Shown here piece by piece: positions 11,760 through 24,455 of a DNA stretch of 64,000 nt. How positions within the stretch are numbered: the first letter of the stretch is position 1; each line of letters begins with the position of its first letter. Origin of the DNA: Chionoecetes opilio (taxonomy: Eukaryota; Arthropoda; Malacostraca; Decapoda; Majidae); assembly GCA_016584305.1 (NCBI GenBank), contig JACEEZ010001728.1, positions 1-64,000 of the forward strand, written 5' to 3'. The position numbers were made by a program, and so were the translations under genes. The notes beneath the pieces were generated by a model. The model ran no database searches, was not told the origin of the DNA, and saw nothing but the letters and a program-made list of their open reading frames with translations.

Positions 11760-12335
11760 AATAAGGACGAGAGGTAGGAATTAAGACAGGCAGGGACGGG
11801 ACCACCTCGAGCCTCGCACTTGAGGGATAAAAGTGACGAGACACAAGAGGGAACAGACTCTCCCTTCTCTCTCCCTTCAGACGATCGTATTCCTGATTAA
11901 CTCCTCATTTCGGAGCATGAAGGGCGGTAGTACGCTGCCTTACCTACTACTTACGACTGAAGTTCCAGGTTAATTGCGTCTAGAAACAGATTTAAGACTG
12001 ACAAGAGTAAAGGAAGATTAGGACTGCTTTGGTTAATGGGGTTTGATGAGGCTTAAATTTCTTTTCTGTATTTTTGCTTAGCTGTGAATCGTTGATGTTG
12101 TTGTGTTTAATGTATGATATTAACCAAAAAAGATAATCAGAGATGAAGGGTTGCGTTGATTTAGTGATAGGTGATAGCGTAGTATATATTTTTCTGGTTT
12201 ATTTGTTATTTAGTCATTTATTTATTATTTATGTATTTTTGTTATTATTGTATTTTTTTCCTGTGTTAGGTAGCGAAAAGGAGAACTTGCCAGCAGCGCA
12301 GCGTTGTGTTGGACAGTATAGTCAAAAACAGGGTC
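11760..12335. other. unannotated stretch
   Basis: Unique-looking sequence becoming AT-rich toward 12,250. The 148-codon frame at 12,143-12,589 runs into the GC-rich and GA repeat modules and is not a credible gene. Confidence 0.4.
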
Positions 12336-12337
12336 AT

Positions 12338-12544
12338 AGTCGGATAGCAAATGCGCCAATGTTCGACCACCCTGGTGGGGGGGGGTACCCACTCCCATTA
12401 GATGGACAGGTGTCAATCCGACCCCCCATGCAGGTGTCAGACAAACCCCCCCCCTCACCCCAAATCGTACACCGGCCAAGTCGACCCCCTGTGTGGGGGG
12501 GGGGTACCCCTCCCTCCATATTGATTATTATTGCAGGTAGTGTG

Positions 12545-12587
<43 letters not shown>

Positions 12588-13660
12588 GATTTTTTTTTTA
12601 CCGCAGTGGATTAACCCTACCCTTTGTGTGTCAGTCCACGGAAGTTGTCATTGTGTGAGAGAGAGCGAGAGAGAGGATTGAGCGATGAGAGAGAGAGCGA
12701 GAGGAGAGAGAGGGAGAGAGAGAGAGAGAGATGGGTGGAGATTTTTTTTTTTTTTTTTCTTAATTTATTGAAAAAAAAAAATACATTACGTCCTAACATT
12801 ACTAAAAAATTAATCTAAATAATTGAGGCAACCTAGAGTTCTGAAAGTATTTGATAGCTGTAACTGTAAACAACCGAATATGGCGTGAGTAGTATGATAA
12901 TAATTTATTTATGCACCGCTGTGGGGGGTTGGGGTTACTCCCTCACCCTTTGTGTTCAGTCCACGAAGGTACGTCATTGTGAGAGCGAGAGAGAGAAGAG
13001 GAGCAGAGAGAGAGAGAGAGAGAGAGAGGAATAAGAGAAGAGAGATGAGGAGAATACGAGAGAGAGACCCGAGGAGAGAGACCGGGAGAGAGAGCTCAGC
13101 GCAGAGAAGAGAGAGGAGAGAGAGTGTAGGCCGAGAGGGGGGGGGGGCTTATATGCCATGGAAATATTGATTGTTTAAAACCGCCGGGGGTGGGGGGGGA
13201 GTGGGGATTCCTCCCTCACACCTTTGTGTTGAGTCCACGAAGGAATCGTCAGAGAGGATGAGAGAGAATGAGAGAGAAGAGAGAGATGAGAGAGAGAGAG
13301 TAGGCGGAGAGCTTATATGCCATGGAAATATTGATTTTTTTTTTAACGCCGTGGATACTCCCGCACCCCTTTGTGTTAGTCCACGAAAGTATGTCATTGT
13401 CGTGAGAGAGAGAGAGAGAGAGAGAGAGCAGAGATGGAGAGACGAAGAGAGAGGAGAGAAAGAGAATGAGAGAGAGAGAGGAGGAGAGAGAGAGGGTGGC
13501 GTTGGAGAAAATATTTTTTTTTTATTTTTTTTTATTTATTGAATAACATACTGTCATAACATTAAAAACTTAATCTAAATAAGTGTGAGTCAACTTATGA
13601 GTTCTTGAAAATTTCTGAAATTTATTGTGAAACATCTAATTAATCTTAATCTAATCAAGC
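12338..13660 (+). repeat. modular (GA)n composite repeat, copy 1
   Basis: Module order: A (12,338-12,540, 'accaccctggtgggg' blocks); GA tract; B (12,586-12,655, 'tttgtgtgtcagtccacg'); GA tract; C (12,735-12,910, 'tcctaacatt' then 'aatctaaataattgag'); D (12,912-12,985, 'cactttgtgttcagtccacg' type); GA tract; E (13,145-13,200, 'cttatatgccatggaaatat'); D-like; GA tract; E-like; GA tract; C-like. The same order recurs at 16,591-18,530 and, inverted, at 31,905-33,045. No protein is encoded. Confidence 0.85.
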
Positions 13661-14935
13661 CTAATAGTCCTATAAACATTAATGTCTATTTTGATGAAAC
13701 TTAAATCCAGGCTATGAGGGAGTGTTCAAACATAAATAAATAAATAAAAAAAAAACACCATTAGTGTTAGCGGGTGATAAATCTTACTAGATTAACAAAA
13801 AAAACCTATTCCACTACACATGGATTACATATTAATTCTTCCATATTTCTTGGTTGAAAAGATCTGGACATTCCGCTATAGAGAACGGGAAATCATCAGC
13901 TTCAAGGTAGGGAGGGTAAAATAATTTTCAATGGGGGTATGTATCTCCCCCAACATGGAAAATGTTCAATGGCTCATGAACCAAATTCAACACCCGGTGG
14001 GGCTCTTGCGATCCAACACTCATGTTCCAGGTCATAAGCTAACCCACACCACTTCTGTATTGAATATAGCCGACCTCGCTCTGCTAAGACTAGTTTTCTC
14101 CGAGATCTTGGATGATTTTCTTTATTTTGAGGGGTGGAGAATCCCCCCCCAAGTCATCCTCAGCACCTCTATTTTTTTATGTCTTCATTTATGCTTAATC
14201 TCGGATCAATTCTTTTATTAGTTCTTCTGCAATAACCACCATTGGGCTGTCTTGAATGGGTGGGGGAGACGGGTGTGGCGGGGCGACGGTTATTTTGGGG
14301 GAGGTGGGGTGGGGGGAGGCATGTTTAAAGCACCCCCCCCGCTAACGGTTGTGTGTTGTTGTGGTTTCGCTCTGCCTGAATTGGAGTTGTTGTTTTCGGT
14401 CTCTCTACTCTCGCTCCCTGCCGCTCTGCTGTGTTGTTGTTGTTTTCGGTCCTCTCCTCCTCCGTTCATGTCGCTCTGCTGTAATTGGAGTTGTTGCTGG
14501 GTGTCTTTGTAACTCCTCGAGACGGTTTTTTCGCCTCGCCTGTTTTTTTTTCTTTGCTGGTTTGGGGCCCCCGGGGGGGGCTTCTGCTGTTTTGTAGCAG
14601 GTGCTCACGTTTTGCTTCTGCCCTTTTAAAAAATGAGTGGGAGGGGGGTGGAGTGAGTGAGGGGTGGGGTGGGGTTGGGTGAGGGGGGTTGAGGGGTGTT
14701 GAAGAATGAGTGGGGCGGGGGGTTAAATGATAAGAGAGGACGGCGTTTGTAAATGGGGGGGTAGGTAAGGAAGTGAGCAAATTTGCCACTTAATTAACAC
14801 CACCGTGGACTTCATTGTGGGTAAATTTCTACCAGCGCCTGGGGTGGACATGGCGGGGGATTACTTCCATTAAAGGAAAGATATTTTTATGCCTCATGCT
14901 TTTACGACAATACATAAAAAAAACCCCAAATTTTT
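13661..14935. other. unannotated stretch with G-rich segment
   Basis: A unique-looking part (13,661-14,230) is followed by a strand-asymmetric, G-rich part (14,250-14,760) with many GGGG runs. The latter could form G-quadruplexes on the plus strand. Frames through it are compositional. Confidence 0.4.
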
Positions 14936-15160
14936 CGGAATATATAAAAACATATATATACATATATATTATTTATTCAATTATTTATATATTTATATAT
15001 ATACTATTATATAATATTTTTATAAATAATCTAACTATAAAATACATAATATATATAATTATTATAAATTATATATAATTTTTAAATTTTATTAAATCTA
15101 TATTTATATAATATTATTATATTTTTATATATATAATTTATTATTTTTTACTGTCCCCAA
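14936..15160. repeat. AT-rich simple sequence
   Basis: Imperfect TA/TTA repeats with no gene signal. Confidence 0.85.
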
Positions 15161-15570
15161 TTTTTTCTCTCTCCCATGTCCTTTTCTCTCTCGTATGTGT
15201 CCCCTAATTCCTCTCTCGTATTTCTTCCTTTGCACCTTCCTCCTATTTTTCTTTTACCTACCCGACGGCAGCTGATGTAGGGTTCTCGCTTTTTCTTAAA
15301 GTCACGCCCCCTTGACCAGAATTATTTTCGTGACCGACTAACCTCTAGGAAGGAGTAAATCCAACCTATTCAACCGTCTTTTCGTTACGTGACCCATATC
15401 CCAAGTAACTTTTTTGAAATATACCCCCAAAAAGTATGCGGGGATACTTGGACCCTATATTTAATAGAAGTGAACAGAACTATTCAACGATACAAGATCC
15501 CGAGGGGTTCACTCGCCATAAACAACGAATTCAAACGGGAAAAAGGTACAAAGAATATGGTACTAATTAT
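15161..15570. other. unique-looking sequence, nothing recognised
   Basis: Mixed-composition sequence with a 73-codon frame (15,389-15,610) that runs into AT repeats. No domain. Confidence 0.35.
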
Positions 15571-15744
15571 TAAAATATATATATTATATATATATTATAT
15601 TTATATTTAAAATTTTATATATTATATATATTTATATTTAATATATTTTATTAAAATTTTATATTTATTATTATAAAAATTTTTTATAATTTTAAAATTT
15701 TATTTATATTTATATTATTATATATTTATTATTAATATATAAAT
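15571..15744. repeat. AT-rich simple sequence
   Basis: Imperfect TA/TTTA repeats directly flanking the inverted hairpin-minisatellite copy. Confidence 0.85.
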
Positions 15745-16460
15745 AATATAAGCGAAAATGTGTTGTGTGTGTGTGTGTCGTTTGTCTGTTTTTGTCTGTC
15801 CGCGATAGGGGCCCCCCCTGTGGGGAATCCCATCATATGTACATTTTGGGAAACCCGCTCGACCAGGGGAAGGTTTTTAAACCCACTTATGAATGATCCC
15901 ATACTTTTTTTCTTCTTTTTTAGCACCTATTACGAAATTGGAAAAAAAAAAATGGGTTGCGAGAAATTGAGGAAACCTTTATTAGGGTGATGGGTAAGGG
16001 GGGGTTTATGAATGGGTGGGGTGATGGGTAATGGGTGTGGGGTGGGGTGAGTGAATGGTGGGGGGTATGGGTGTGGGGGAGGGAAAAGATGGGGGTGAGG
16101 GTAATGGGTGGTGAAGGGGGGTGAGGGTAATGGGGGTGGGGTGATGGGTGAGGGGTGGGGGGGGGGTGTGGGGGATGGGTGGGGAATGATGGGGGGTGAT
16201 GGAAAGGGGGGATGAATGGGTGGTGGTGATGGGTTTTGGGGAGTGAATGGGGGGGGGGTGATGGGTAATGGGTGAGTGAAAGGGGGGGGGGAATAATACA
16301 TTTCTACATCCATGTTTCAGGGGAAAATTAAAGGGGGTTCGGAGAGTCTGTGTTTGGGGGGCCGAAACCCACCAAACACAGGTGGTGGGCCGAAGGCCCA
16401 CCAATAGCCCTCCGCAGGAGCTAGCCAAAAAGGCCGCCCGGAGGGTGGGCTTTGCGGTTA
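15745..16460 (-). repeat. hairpin-plus-minisatellite repeat, copy 2 (inverted)
   Basis: Read on the minus strand it reproduces the order of the copy at 7,444-8,135: GC-rich head (16,460-16,380), damaged hairpin, 'catggatgtagaaatgta' word (near 16,300-16,318), CCCATTCACTCACCCATTA-type array, A-run, and the tail with 'cctatcgcggaca' (near 15,803). AT repeats lie on both sides. The two copies share the non-array parts too, so they are one repeat family, not just two similar arrays. Confidence 0.7.
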
Positions 16461-16535
16461 GTATATATATATATATATATTAAAATATATATATATATAT
16501 AATATAAAATATATATATATATATATATATATTTA
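16461..16535. repeat. (TA)n microsatellite
   Basis: Pure and near-pure TA dinucleotides between the inverted hairpin repeat and composite repeat copy 2. Confidence 0.95.
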
Positions 16536-16590
16536 GTGATTTGTAGGTCTCGCGGGTATAGGAGGTAACTATGAAATGTATGCAGTACAG

Positions 16591-16925
16591 TAGATAGCAA
16601 AGTAGCCAATGTCGACCACCCTGGTTGGGGGGGGGGTATCCCTCCCATTAGATGGGGCAGTGTCCGACCCCCCCCCCCCCACGGTGTCAGACCCCCCCCT
16701 CAAATCGTACACCGCCAATGTCGAAACCCCCCTGGTTTGGGGGGGGGGGGGGTACCCCTCCCATTAGATAGGGCAGGTGTCAATCCGAGCCCCCCCCACA
16801 AATCGTACACCCCCAATGTCGGCCACCCTGGTGGGGTGGGTGGGGGGTTTCCCCCCCCATGCCATATTGATTATATTGCAGGTAGTGTGGTAAAGAAGAG
16901 AGAGGAGAGGAAGAGAGAGAGAGGG

Positions 16926-16957
<32 letters not shown>

Positions 16958-17297
16958 AGAGAAGGGGAGAGAGAGAGAAAGAGCAGAGAGAGAGAGGGGA
17001 GACGAGAGAGAGAGAGAGAGAGAGGAAGAGAGGATGAGAGGAAGGGGAGAGAAAAGAGAGAGAGAAAATATTAATTTTTTTTTTACCGCCGTGGATACTC
17101 CCTCACCCCTTTGTGTTCCCGTCCACGAAGGTTGTCATTGTGAGAAGGAGGAGAGAGAGGAGAGAGGGGAGAGGAGGGGGAGAGGAGAGAGAGGAGAGAG
17201 AGAGAGAAGAGAGAGAGAGAGAGGAGAGGAGAGAGAGAAGAGAGAGGGGAAAAGAGAGAGAGGAGAGAGAGAGAGAAGGGGAGAGAGGAGAAAAGAG

Positions 17298-17343
<46 letters not shown>

Positions 17344-18334
17344 TGGGTTGGAGAAAATATTTTTTTATTTTTTTATTTTATTTACTGAAATACATTACTG
17401 TCCTAACATTATAAAACTTAATCTAAATAATTGAGTCAACCTATGAGTTCTTGAAATGTATTGAAGCTGAATTTGTAAACACTAATATGACGTAGATGTT
17501 ATGATTTAATTATTTATTTTGCACCTCTGTGGGGGGGTGGGTTACTTCCCTCACCCCTTTGTGTTCAGTCCACGAAGGTACGTTCATATGAGAGAGAGAG
17601 AGATAAGAAGGATAAGAATTTTTATCCTATCTAGACACTTTGCAAGTACCAACACAAGTTATTCGACTATACAAAGCGCCGCCACGTCAGCACGAAGTAG
17701 GCGGACTCGAAACCGCTGACCGAATGCACAGGACGCTGCACATTGCGAACTCACGCTCTACCAACCTTGCCACCTGACGGCAGAGAGAGAGAGAGAGAGA
17801 TGGAGAGAGAGGGGAGAGAGAGAACCGGAGAGAGAGAGAGAGATTGGAGAGAGAGAGAAGAGGCGATGATAGAGAGAGTAGAGAGGAGAGAGAGTGTAGC
17901 GGAGAGGCTTATATGCCATGGAAATATTTATTGTTTAACCGGCCGTGGGGTTTGGGGGGGGGGGGGTGGGATCACTAACACTCAACCCCTTTGTCGTTGA
18001 GTCACGAATGAATGTCATAGAGAGAGAGAGAGAGATGAGTAGATGAGATGAAGAGAGATCGAAGAGAGGAGGACCCGAGAGAGAGAGAGAGAGGAGAGAG
18101 GAGAGAGAGAAGAGACGAGAGACGATGATGGTGGAGGAGAGCAGACGAGACGAGAGAGAGAGAAAGTAGGTGGAGAGGTTATACGCCATGGAAATAGTGA
18201 TTTTTTTTTACCGCGTGGATACTCCCTCACCCCTTTTGTGTTTAGGCCCACGAAAAAGTTATGTTCTTGTGTGTGAGAGAGAGAGAGAGAGAGAAGACGA
18301 CGACGAAGAGAAGAGAGAGAGGAGAGGAGATGCG

Positions 18335-18365
<31 letters not shown>

Positions 18366-18530
18366 GTGGGTTGGAGATAATATTTTTATTTTTTTATTTT
18401 TTTTATTATTGAAATACATTAGTCATAACATTAAAAACACTTAATCTAAATAGTTGAGTCAACATATGAGGTTCTTGAAAATTTCTGAAATTTATTGAAC
18501 ATCTAATCTAATCTAATCTAATCCAGGCCT
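16591..18530 (+). repeat. modular (GA)n composite repeat, copy 2
   Basis: Module A occurs three times (16,605-16,870). Then GA tract (16,885-17,065), B (17,070-17,140), GA tract, C (17,355-17,515), D (17,520-17,590), GA tract interrupted by SINE family 2, GA tract (17,783-17,905), E (17,908-17,940), D-like, GA tract, E-like (18,175-18,260), GA tract, and C-like (18,375-18,525). The order is that of copy 1, so the unit was mobilised or duplicated as a whole before the SINE entered copy 2. Confidence 0.85.
17619..17782 (-). mobile_element. SINE family 2, copy 1, inside a GA tract
   Basis: On the minus strand it begins near 'ccgtcaggtggcaaggttgg', continues with 'tagagcgtgag' (A-box region) and 'gcggtttcgagtccgcc' (B-box region), and ends with 'ggtacttgcaaagtgtctag'. 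Two other copies (38,837-39,009 and 39,288-39,479) share this order. GA dinucleotides on both sides show that it landed within the GA tract between modules D and E of the composite repeat. Confidence 0.82.
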
Positions 18531-20225
18531 ACGCGGGGCCTCGTTTCGAATTAATTTGTGTTTTTTTTGATGGTTGGGGATGCCTTGCAAAATGATGGGA
18601 CCTTCACGGCAGTAATTAAAAGTGCTGGTGTTGTACTACACTCCCATTCATAATGCTTAGGTTTGAATCTGAAAATGAGAAGAAAAAGAAAAAAATCACC
18701 ACAAGCTATATAATATCTTCTCGCTCAATTTCAATCCTAATTTTTTTGTTTTTTTGTTTTTTTGTTACTTACACATTTCCTGTTTGGCAAGTTTGTGTCC
18801 AAATCTCAAACCCAGAGGGGGGGTGGCAGATCGTTGACAAATGGTTGTACTGGTCAGGTTGTCCTCGGTCATCGCATCTGTTGGGAAAAAAAAAAATAAT
18901 AATTAATACAATATGCTTTCCTATGCCGGGGGACATTTAATCTATTTCACTTCAAATGTAATTTGCGCGTTGGATTTTTTTTTTTTTTACATACCGTGAT
19001 TTACAGAGGCTTGAGACTGCCGCAGTAGTGGTAGAGAGTAGTACTATTATCTCCCGAGCTGATGTTATACTGATGAATATTTGCAGAGGTGGGGCTGGGC
19101 GGATTGCTCGGCCTATCAATCATTGGGCGAGGGTAGTGGATATGGATTATGTCAGCGGCACCAGCAGAAGTGTTGATTGGGCGGTTGGCTTGGTTTTGTC
19201 AGGTGAGGTGGGCGGCCCGTTGCCCGTAGCCGTGGCCGTAGTAGTAGTAGATTATTTCTGTTTGATGTGGTGGCCAGGTGGGCAGGACAGGAGTGGCAGG
19301 AGGGGCTTGGAGGGGTGAGAAGTGTCGAGGGCCACTTGACTTGAGGGCGGGGAGAAGGGTGGTCGAGGGGATAAGGTTGGGGTGCGCGTGCGTTTTTTTG
19401 GCGCGTTGTCAGAGGGGAAGAAGGGTGGTGAGAAGGGTGGGGTGGCGCGTGTTTTTTCTCGTTTTTTCGTCTTCTTGTCGGGGTATGAGGTGGGGCGTCT
19501 TATAGTAGTAGTATTAGAAGTAGCTAAGACTGATTGATTATTTTTTGTTTTTCTGGTTTTATGGGTTGGCGAGGGCGGGGAAAGGGTGTGGGGGGTAGGT
19601 CGGGTTCGGGTGTGTGGCTTGGTGCATGAGCGCAAACACATGTTTTATATTTCATACCCTTTTCATAAAAGGATTCTTACAACAGGCAATGGTAAATTTT
19701 TCATAGGCAAAACACGAAGTAAGACTTTCCTATCATTCAGCAAAAAATGTTTTATGATAATTAGTTTCTAAAAAACTGACATAGTCCATACATTAGGCCT
19801 AGATGATTAATAAATACAGAAACTGACATAACAATAAGCACTGCCACACACACTAATGGATTTATCTGATTGCAACCATCATTTTTTAGTTGAATTAAAA
19901 TGTTTAAAAATTCCTTAATTTTTTGAAAAAACAAAATTATAGAAATACTTTAGAATACAGTCTTGGGTTTAAAGATATGATCGTAAAAAAAAAAAAACTT
20001 TTCCGGTTGTGATATTAAAAAGCAACCCAATGTCCCATGATCTAATTGGTCTTGTACTCAAAACATTAGCAATGAATTACAATAGGATTTTCCATCCTTA
20101 TATTTAAAATCTAATTTAGCTACTTGCATCTGCTGCTGATTATATAAACAACCAAGGAAATGTATGGTGTTTTAAAAATTTTTTTAGTGGTCTCTAAGGC
20201 CCGCAATATTTGTTGTCTTCGTTCA
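18531..20225. other. unannotated stretch before the Polinton-like element
   Basis: 18,531-19,000 is unique-looking with A and T runs. 19,020-19,620 is rich in G and T with many GGTGG words. 19,640-20,200 is AT-rich. Open frames here (for example 19,252-19,641 minus, Pro/Thr/Lys-rich) are compositional. I cannot find a terminal inverted repeat that would mark the left border of the neighbouring element. Confidence 0.4.
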
Positions 20226-20229
20226 TTTT

Positions 20230-20900
20230 TTTTCTTTATATATTTGTTTTTAAAGTTCTAGTGTCGCAAAAACTACATTCCTTTCGGCGTTCTATAGAGA
20301 TCACATCCTTTCGGAGTCCCGATAAAAGAATACGAGATTGGATTCTAATAGCCCTTGCTTTGAGTTTCTTGGGAAAACTGATCCGAGAGGTTACCACTTT
20401 GATCTAAGCTGGCAAGGCCACTGTGCCCGGTAGTCTTCTGGTAATCGGACTGTAGGACTAGACTGTCTTCAGTTCCTTAAAAATAGCAAATTCTTAGCAA
20501 CGGTGTCATTTTTCTTCTCCCTAAACTATCTAAAGTATGAAATAGGCTTTGGGAGGCATTCGTGGGGGAAAGCTGACTGAGTTCTTATAACACTCAATCC
20601 ATTAACGGGGACTGTTATCTCAGAAAATTATCACTGGAGAATACAATCCCTTCCTTATTATAGGCCCAGCAAAAGCATTCATACAACCATGACCCACATA
20701 ATAGCGTTCAGGAATGACATTTCCCCAGGGTGTAAATACTGAAAATGAGGACGGGTTTGTGTTTTCCAAAAAGAAGCAGTCTATACAGGGTTTTGTTAAA
20801 AAAGCGTCATTGGTTGTTCAATACCCACCTGAGTTGCATATTAAGCGACATAAGGCGGAAGGATAAGGCTGGGAGTCTTGTTACCCAAAAGCTTAGCACA
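20230..20900 (-). pseudogene. possible Polinton major capsid relic (C-terminal part)
   Basis: Reading the minus strand with frame changes gives VIPERYYVG then NAFAG (about 20,660-20,715). This resembles the P-x-R-x-x-V-G ... A-F-x-G stretch of Polinton double jelly-roll capsid proteins. Lower down there is a GNLSDQF word (near 20,370-20,390) and, close to the end, an 'RNVVF'-like word (near 20,260-20,280), where the family has a conserved R-N-V end. The match is to remembered family patterns over short words only. I could not follow the N-terminal jelly roll. Confidence 0.35.
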
Positions 20901-21913
20901 AGTCGACATTGTGCGAAACGACGAACCCCAACTACCCATCCCCGGCTGTGTTTGACATACCAAGCCTCGTTGGCCTACTTCTAGTTAATCCTCACTGGTA
21001 GTCATCGCACAAGTACTGATCACACGCACTTAGCAACATTGACATATATGGGAAATGTGACGATGAAGACCGTGCTGTTTTGATGTTTTTAAGTTTTTTC
21101 TTGGCCTCTCGTTAGAGAGATTATAGTTAATAGAAAATACCCAGCATCAAAATGTGTCGATTTGTACCTCCCCCATTACTCTTCTTGTCATCTTGTACGA
21201 GGATTTCCCACATCTCCCAGCGACTGATTTTACCGGTGATGGCTTGTTATCATCTTACGAACGACAATAAATTAAAAGTATGGGTTAGTCTCCCACCATT
21301 TGATCGCCTAGTCCAGTCTACACCTGAATGGAAATTTTAAAACCGGTATGGCAGTTTCATTAAACATATGTCGCTGTTGCTGCCCTCCTGAGAGCTGTTT
21401 GTTTCGTTGTTTGTCCATCAGCTTGTTGAGGACTCAGTTTTTAACTCAACAACCAGTTTTGTGGAAGATCAAATAAAAGACCCATCTTACACCCGGTAAA
21501 CAAATATAAGTATTATCTTGTAAAACTGGCATGACTATTCAAATTTACAGGTAGAATATCTACAGAGGGTTTTTTTAGAAGCAATAGAAACTTTCACTAG
21601 TAGTTGTCTATATATTCTTTGGAAATTCGCTAGGCAATACTGGGGCAGTATTCGGGGAAAACAGGAACAGTTGGGGGCCGGCCTGGGCGGTGGCGGCAGC
21701 CATGGTGTTTGTTGTAATAACGCTTCGCGGTGATGCTGTAACTCCCGCGCCGAGAGAGAAATGTAGCACCTTTTTGGTGGTGGCGGCACAACACACACAC
21801 ACAACACACACACACACGCTGCTGCGCCACACACACACATTGAAGAATCCAATGATTCTTTTATTACACCCTTGATTTTCTTCTTATTATTATTATTATC
21901 AATTTCTTCTTCT

Positions 21914-22333
21914 TCATTTTCTTCGATGTTGTGATCTTGGCTTCGCCCTTTTGCCCCCTTTCATTAATCTACTACCAACCCCCTTCAAAGCCTTCCGATT
22001 TCCTCTCTTTTTTTTAAAGCACCTCTCAGGCCCCTTTTCCTTTGACATGCTCACATCTTGACATAACATCCCGATGTAAATTTTCATTCGCACTAGGGGC
22101 GAGGGTTCGAAACAAAAAATGTGCGCGGCAGTTTTTGCTATATTGGCGAGGAGAACTAAAAAAAAAACCCCCGCCCCGCGTCGATGTAGTCTAGTGGGGG
22201 AGTGGCGAAATTTGGCGGTTTTTGATGCTTGCTGTCTTAAGCCCATCCCTGTTGATTGAGGAATTTCCCCAACAAACTCGAAAACTCCTTTTCGAAGGAG
22301 GAGGAAGAAACCACCATCTCGTTGATGAAGCAT
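21914..22333 (-). pseudogene. basic ORF, possibly a virion-core-type protein
   Basis: This 139-codon frame has no recognised domain. Its C-terminal third is very rich in K, R and G (words such as KALKGVGSRLMKGGKR). Maverick/Polinton elements and adenoviruses carry small basic core proteins, and its place next to the capsid candidate would suit that role. Base composition alone could also give such a frame, so the assignment is an inference. The first half contains several aromatic residues and no clear signal peptide. Confidence 0.25.
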
Positions 22334-22599
22334 GATGTCAACTGCACTTGTTTTCTATGAAATGAATATTTTCGTATAGTAGTTTTAGGTAGAGTTACAC
22401 CTAGATGTGGATCCCGGCCCACGAGATCAACTGATGCAGGTGGTAGATTCTCTCCCAAGGGAAATGATGCAGCAGCAGCAGCATTCCTTTCTCAAGGCAA
22501 TTCCCTGCTCTAATATTACGACGGCTGGTTTTTAATTATTCAGTTCTAAACCGACGCGCCAAATCTTCAGCTCACCCAAATAGTATTAGTATTGTTTTC

Positions 22600-22866
22600 C
22601 ACTCCGTGATCCACTTTACCCCTTTTCTATACCATTGGGAAAAACAACTTTTCTACTGGTCTTCTCTGCAGGACATAATCCGCCAGATGTTGGCAAAAAC
22701 ACTTCTGAAAGTTTCTCGTCTGTTCTGCTTTGTATCTGACATCAGCCATTTACATAATGCACGTTCTCTAATTGCGTCTACGAAATATTTCGCCACGGGA
22801 TTGTATTCCAAGAATTCTCCCTGTCCAAATGGGCACGAGACCCACAAAATGTGGGGGCTAATTTGA
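22600..22866 (+). other. ORF pair with a GKTT word
   Basis: An open frame of 86 codons lies on the plus strand and one of 64 codons on the minus strand (22,653-22,847). In a shifted plus frame the words PLGKTTFL occur near 22,634-22,660, a partial P-loop as in the packaging ATPases of Polintons. I found no following Walker B acidic pair, so I do not call an ATPase gene. The minus-strand frame looks more protein-like in composition but is unrecognised. Confidence 0.2.
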
Positions 22867-24455
22867 GCTCGGGGCGGTGGTCTTAACCACCATGTGAACC
22901 AAAACCATGCTCTCCGTCAGACCAAATGACTCTGTTTAAATTTAAAAAAGTGTTTCCGCTCATCAAAGAGATTAGCATAGGGGTAAATCTCACCCAGGTT
23001 CTTTTTTTTTGGCTATTGCCATTACCCTTAAAACTCGTGGCGTTAATGGTTATGGTGACACTAAACACGTTTGGTTGGGAGTTCAAAAAAAAAATTGTCT
23101 GTTCGCTCATGCGACCCTTCACGGAGATGAGTGGATTAATATTCTGTCTTTTTTTCTTTCTTTTTGGAGTGGTGTTTCGAGTCGGGTGTTTCTTTTTGGC
23201 TGGTGGGGTTTGGGTGGGGGGGGGGGGGGTTGGGCTTATCACGCGCGGTTGTGGCCTCACTCGTCTGTTCACCTCTCCCTCTGGCGTCTAGCGGCGAAGA
23301 TGCGAGAATGGTAGTGCGGGGCATAGCTTTTATAGTCGGTATTTCTCCCAAGACATTATTTGCGTCTGCGGGCAGAGTTTGACGGGGAAAAAGAGGAAGA
23401 TGGTGGGTAAGACTATTTTGATCCACCAACAACATCGGCCGCTTGCTTTTTATTTTATTACTACGTATAAATGAGGGGATCCACACTGGCGCTCTGTGTA
23501 GGAGCATCCTAAGATTGGCACATCATTATTTTCAACAAAACCTGTCTTTCTCGTGGTATCACTGAGTATTGTTAAATATATCAATAACATGAAATTACGA
23601 ATGGGCTCCAAAAGACTTTTCCCTGGAAATCCCACGATATTCCCGGTGTATTCTCATGAGGGGCTATTCATCGACCTTATATAATCTCTCTGATTCACTT
23701 TAGCCCTGTATTAACTATTGATCCAGAGAGGGTCTCGGGTCAAAACATTGTGGTAAGGTTGAGGCGTCATCACCGCTCGGGGTTAGAGAAAATAACATGC
23801 TCTCCGCAACCTCTTCTGCGGGTGGTGTTGCTGGTGGGGGTCTGTTGGTGGGGTGGTGGGGACCCCACGGTTTTATCGGTAGGGGTGGAGGGATGTCTAG
23901 TGGTTTTACGCACGGAGGATGAAATCGTTTTCTTTTACTTTCACTTTTTTTTTTTTTTTTTGAGGGGGTTATTTTGTTATAGTATTATTATTATTTAATT
24001 ATTTTCCATGGCTCATGCCCCGGGAGTAAGGAGGGGGAAGGATTGCCGTTGTAAAAACCGCTCTGCCATCGTTTGGGGAAATCAAGCAAAACTCCTTCAT
24101 TTTGATAAGAGATCGTTATGACACTGGCCGCCAGAGGCAATAACACAGACACAGATCGCCCAACCCCTTTGTGAGGGTCAGGATTTTCCTTTTCAACACA
24201 GTTATACTGCTTGTTTCGTGGGCATACTTTCCTTATATCCCTTTGTAATTTGTTTTTAGTTGATTTGACACTCACCTTTATCTCCGTGAGGTTATTCTTT
24301 AAAAAATTTAGAAAGATCTCTGCTAAGCAATCAAATGTCTTTTTTTTTCAAGACGATATGAGTTTTTTACGCTTGGGCTAGGAGAAATTTTAGCGAGTAA
24401 GAATATGAGCTCCTTGTGAAGGAGGGCCAGGGGAGGGGCTTGTTTTTGACATTAC
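22867..24455. other. interior of the Polinton-like element, genes not resolved
   Basis: Short frames on both strands (22,883-23,272 minus; 23,136-23,507 minus; 23,991-24,275 minus) are interrupted by G runs near 23,210-23,232 and T runs near 23,945-23,962. I recognise no domain in any of them. Confidence 0.35.
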
